A DNA stretch of 64,000 nt from Flavobacteriales bacterium (GTDB lineage Bacteria; Bacteroidota; Bacteroidia; NS11-12g; UBA9320), in the NCBI GenBank assembly GCA_020635435.1, contig JACJZU010000003.1, forward strand, positions 372,001 through 436,000, given 5' to 3'. Made by a program: the position numbers and the translations under genes. How positions within the stretch are numbered: the stretch's first letter is position 1; each line of letters starts with the position of its first letter. The notes under the pieces were generated by a model that saw only the letters and a program-made list of their open reading frames with translations, did not search any database and was not told the DNA's origin. Below are positions 61,321-64,000 of this stretch, piece by piece.

Positions 61321-61715
61321 GAGCGACGCATCAAAAACCATGCAAGTAAACCCCAAGACACGATCCATAACACACCGCCTAAAGGTGTGATGGCACCGAG
61401 CATATCCCAGTTAGCCCCATTTGCACGGGCAATTACCAAACCTATAAGGCTACCGCTGAAGAGGAAGATGCCCAAAGCGATCATTCTCCAGATCCGAACG
61501 ATCAGCGTGGGATTGAAGGATCCCTGGATCAAAGGCAGAAAGACAAGTGCCAAACCATGCAGTTGTGCATAGTGCACTGCCGTTTTGTAGGTTTCCATGG
61601 TCGAGCTATCGATCAGATCGCGCAGAGCATGTGCCCCAAGTGCCCCCAAAGCAACGCTGAGGGCCAAAACAATTGAACCGATCGCAGATAGCCTGTTATT
61701 ATGAATTACGGTCAT
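61317..61715 (-). CDS. DUF423 (YgdD/TMEM256-like) membrane protein
   Basis: The 132-residue protein has four hydrophobic segments and the family features ALSVALGALGAHALRD and TAVHYAQLHGLALV, with a final GGVLWIVSWGLLAWF. DUF423 proteins are small inner-membrane proteins of unknown function. Its stop overlaps the sixA start (ATGA) and it begins 16 bp after the atoE stop, so it belongs to the same operon. Confidence 0.88.
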   Translation of the reverse strand: MTVIHNNRLSAIGSIVLALSVALGALGAHALRDLIDSSTMETYKTAVHYAQLHGLALVFLPLIQGSFNPTLIVRIWRMIALGIFLFSGSLIGLVIARANGANWDMLGAITPLGGVLWIVSWGLLAWFLMRRS

Positions 61716-61731
61716 TTTGTCGATTTATCTA

Positions 61732-63069
61732 TCACCAATAAAGAAGGGCCACTACGTAAATAATTGCACCCAGCACCATGAATAACAGGGAATAAGGTAG
61801 AATATGCTTGGCCTTGAGGCCGGTTATCCCCAGCAGTGGTAATGCCCAGAATGGTTGCAACATATTGGTTATCTGATCGCCATAGGCCAAGGCCATAACC
61901 GTTTTGGACAGCGGGTAGTGCAACTCTTGAGCCGCCTGGACCAGAATAGGTCCCTGCACCTGCCACTGACCGCCACCACTGGGCACCAGAATGTTCACAA
62001 GACCACTGCTGATGAAAGCAAATACGGGGAAACTCTGTGGATCGGACAATGTGATGAAATAATTGGCGAAAACATCGAGCAATCCGCTATGCGTCATCAT
62101 GCCCATTATTCCCGCATAAAGTGGAAACTGTATGAGTATACCCGTGGCATCGCGCATGGCATCCTCTACGGAACGGATGAAGCGTGCAACGGAACCATGA
62201 AGGGCAAGGGCTAGTCCAAAAAGGATGAGGTTAACCATATCGAGATTCAGAATAGTATATTTTGCATCGAGGCTGCGGTAGCGTAAAACGGTCACGAAAA
62301 GAATGAGCAGACCAAAAAACCGACCAAACCATTCCCATCTGTCGAGTCGTTCGGCACCTAGCACTTCTGCATGATGCTCCTTTCGTTTCTTTTTGGATCT
62401 CAAAGTGATCATTTCAAATTCGGAATTTCGGGCAAGTAGGTAAGCACAACCGACCAGGGCGATAAGAACGCAAAAGAAAACCCGAATATTCATGGAAGAG
62501 AACAAGGTTTCGTTGATCGGAATAACGCCCGTTTGAGCCACGAGACTGTGTCCGTCTTTGGCCACCGTTAATGGTGCCGAACCACTTAAACCGCCATGCC
62601 ACACCATTAATGCCGTATAGGCGCAGGCGCCCATGAGTGCGTAGTTCAGGCGTATTCCCTGCTCTTGAGCATATTCCCCCACCTTCCTGCAAAGGATGGC
62701 GCCAAAGATCAGACCCAGCCCCCAATTGAAATATCCGGTGAGCACGGAAAAGGTAGTGATCATCACCGCTGCGCGTACATTGTTCGTAGCGAAGGCTGTG
62801 AGCATTCGTATCAACCGCTGCACAGGTTTACTCAATGCCAGGCTATGTCCCAGTACCAACATCAACATCATTTGCATGGTAAAGCTGAGGAGATCCCAAA
62901 CCCCGCTTTCCCAGTTGTGAAACAACTGCACAATATGAGGTTCTGATCCCAAAGGTTCCGTGAGCAACAAGGCCAGAACAGAAGTGAGAAATGTAAGAAG
63001 GATGGCGATCACGAAAGGAGAAGGCAATACCGCCTGCACCAAACGCATATATGTTCGCGTCCAACTCAT
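61732..63069 (-). CDS. atoE: AtoE-type short-chain fatty acid transporter
   Basis: The 445-residue permease has about twelve membrane segments and AtoE-family stretches such as SFTMQMMLMLVLGHSLALS, TGYFNWGLGLIFGAILCRKV, YTALMVWHGGLSGSAPLTVA and VPSGGGQWQVQGPILVQAA. It probably takes up short-chain fatty acids such as acetoacetate or butyrate. No ato catabolic genes are close. Its start overlaps the msrC stop (ATGA at 63066-63069). That gene mixture is not obviously functional and may only reflect compaction. Confidence 0.85.
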   Translation of the reverse strand: MSWTRTYMRLVQAVLPSPFVIAILLTFLTSVLALLLTEPLGSEPHIVQLFHNWESGVWDLLSFTMQMMLMLVLGHSLALSKPVQRLIRMLTAFATNNVRAAVMITTFSVLTGYFNWGLGLIFGAILCRKVGEYAQEQGIRLNYALMGACAYTALMVWHGGLSGSAPLTVAKDGHSLVAQTGVIPINETLFSSMNIRVFFCVLIALVGCAYLLARNSEFEMITLRSKKKRKEHHAEVLGAERLDRWEWFGRFFGLLILFVTVLRYRSLDAKYTILNLDMVNLILFGLALALHGSVARFIRSVEDAMRDATGILIQFPLYAGIMGMMTHSGLLDVFANYFITLSDPQSFPVFAFISSGLVNILVPSGGGQWQVQGPILVQAAQELHYPLSKTVMALAYGDQITNMLQPFWALPLLGITGLKAKHILPYSLLFMVLGAIIYVVALLYW

Positions 63070-63536
63070 GGCTTGAGAAATCGCGCTATTTGCTCCAGGT
63101 ATTGGGCATCTGTGTGATCAAAATTGTCAAATTCAGTGCTGTCGATATCAAAAACACCCCAAATTGAGCCATCATCACGTTTCAGTGGAACCACTATTTC
63201 GGAATTTGAAAGCGAGCTGCAAGCTATATGTCCTTCAAATTCATGCACATTGGGAACTATGATGGTCTTTTCTTCTTTCCAGGCTGATCCGCAGACGCCC
63301 TTGCCGTAGGCGATTCGCGTACAAGCCGGTGGCCCTTGAAAAGTGCCAAGTACCAACTCCTCACCCTGAACACGGTAAATGCCTGTCCAATGGTGTTCGA
63401 AACTGAAATGTATGAGACTACAGGCATTGGACTGGTTGGCAAGTGTGTCGTCTTCCGCGCTGAGTAGAGCTTCCAGCTGTTTGAGTAAGGAACGGTAGCG
63501 ATCCTCCTTGTTTTCGTATGTCTGAATTTCGATCAT
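63066..63536 (-). CDS. msrC: Free methionine-(R)-sulfoxide reductase (GAF domain)
   Basis: The 156-residue GAF protein has the three redox Cys of fRMsr: Cys72 (GPPACTRIAYG), Cys82 (KGVCGSAW) and Cys106 (GHIACSSLSNSE). Their spacing of 10 and 24 equals that of E. coli MsrC (84, 94, 118, as I recall). It ends GVFDIDS, as in the family. It reduces free Met-R-sulfoxide in the cytoplasm with thioredoxin. It overlaps mpg upstream and atoE downstream by 4 nt each. Confidence 0.93.
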   Translation of the reverse strand: MIEIQTYENKEDRYRSLLKQLEALLSAEDDTLANQSNACSLIHFSFEHHWTGIYRVQGEELVLGTFQGPPACTRIAYGKGVCGSAWKEEKTIIVPNVHEFEGHIACSSLSNSEIVVPLKRDDGSIWGVFDIDSTEFDNFDHTDAQYLEQIARFLKP

Positions 63537-64000
63537 GAGAAACGAGGCACAATTTCGGTAATCGATCGCAAATTCCGATTGATCCCTCGTGGCCCGCTCA
63601 AGGCCGGATGTTCCTTCCAGATGAAACGGTACGGCAACAGGGCATCTTCTTGGGCATAGTCCACCCCGATGCGGGGCGTGGCTGCTATTTGGTCGGCAGA
63701 TAGTTCCATGCCCTGCGCCAGTCTCAACGCTCCGTCTGTTAGCGAGGTAGCGTCAAAAGCGGCGTTTATTCCGAGGTAACGCGCAAGTTTTCCCGGGCCA
63801 GAGGCCGGATGAAATTTCGGTTCATCGTCCGGGGTTGACAGAGCTCTGATGAGAACTGCCTTGGGATCATCTTCAACTGAGGTAACCACATTAAATAAAT
63901 GATGGACACCATAGCACAGATACACGTAGGCGTGCCCGCCTTTCAGATACATCGTTTCCGTTCGGCGTGTACGACGACCCTTGTAAGCGTGACTTGCCTT
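63533..64000 (-). CDS. mpg: 3-methyladenine DNA glycosylase (AAG/MPG family), 5' end missing
   Basis: The reverse strand is open from 64000, with 155 residues visible before the stop; the N terminus is beyond the window. It shows the family core: KASHAYKGRRTRRTETMYLK at the edge, GHAYVYLCYGVHHLFNVV, AVLIRALSTP and the C-terminal GPRGINRN. It excises alkylated bases in base-excision repair. The segment before ATG 63952 matches the family, so that Met is not the true start. It heads the 4-nt overlap operon as far as can be seen. Confidence 0.9.
   Translation of the reverse strand, partial: KASHAYKGRRTRRTETMYLKGGHAYVYLCYGVHHLFNVVTSVEDDPKAVLIRALSTPDDEPKFHPASGPGKLARYLGINAAFDATSLTDGALRLAQGMELSADQIAATPRIGVDYAQEDALLPYRFIWKEHPALSGPRGINRNLRSITEIVPRFS

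Overview
The window is a compact stretch of a Bacteroidota chromosome, probably a Flavobacteriales or Cryomorphaceae-like marine relative. Several sequence signs point there. There is a fused LpxC/FabZ. PorX (response regulator plus PglZ domain) is present, and three secreted proteins end in, or resemble, type IX secretion (T9SS) sorting domains. Topoisomerase IV and gyrase are of the Bacteroidota type with acidic tails. The carotenoid cluster is crtI-crtB-unknown-crtZ. Many starts are preceded by the Bacteroidota -7 element TAnnTTTG rather than by a Shine-Dalgarno sequence. I see no rRNA, tRNA, CRISPR array, insertion sequence or prophage. The longest spacers between genes are 252 bp (56194-56445) and 229 bp (15338-15566); both are described.

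Layout. 1-12000: the start of ribD (cut by the window), prmC, hutU, a nitronate monooxygenase-like gene, a DUF4442 thioesterase, DUF2461, an Uup-type ABC-F ATPase, a cNMP-binding patatin, a MATE exporter, a DUF6569 protein and an SRPBCC protein. 12000-15400: carotenoid cluster. 15500-19340: gyrA followed by a TPR protein. 19480-24024: a beta-CASP hydrolase, then porX-tsaE-M28 peptidase. 24111-27184: a metal-associated set of HYC/CC-like protein, HMA protein and TonB receptor. 27233-33884: an aldehyde dehydrogenase, an HD hydrolase, then lpxD-lpxC/fabZ-lpxA-ABC ATPase for lipid A and fatty acid synthesis. 33907-39800: a DUF4920 lipoprotein with a CxxCH lipoprotein, a glycosyltransferase pair, mnmD, a T9SS cargo protein and an SDR. 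39905-43526: mlaE-mlaF and an S46 dipeptidyl-peptidase. 43686-48311: parE-parC. 48318-56193: an AlkB-type hydroxylase, an unknown secreted protein, a T9SS M36 metalloprotease and a secreted tandem caspase protein. 56200-64000: a G-rich octamer repeat, trxB, priA, a lipoprotein, and an operon with 4-nt overlaps, mpg-msrC-atoE-DUF423-sixA.

Together the genes suggest a carotenoid-pigmented (zeaxanthin-type), protein-degrading heterotroph. Secreted M36 and M28 peptidases, the periplasmic S46 peptidase, HutU, GabD-like and AtoE fit peptide and amino-acid use. PorX ties the window to T9SS control. The gene most worth follow-up is the exported protein at 54514-56193. It carries one caspase fold that has lost both catalytic residues and a second that keeps them, and a 34-nt imperfect hairpin abuts its start codon. 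A 7-fold GGGTAGTT-type repeat able to form a G-quadruplex lies directly after it.
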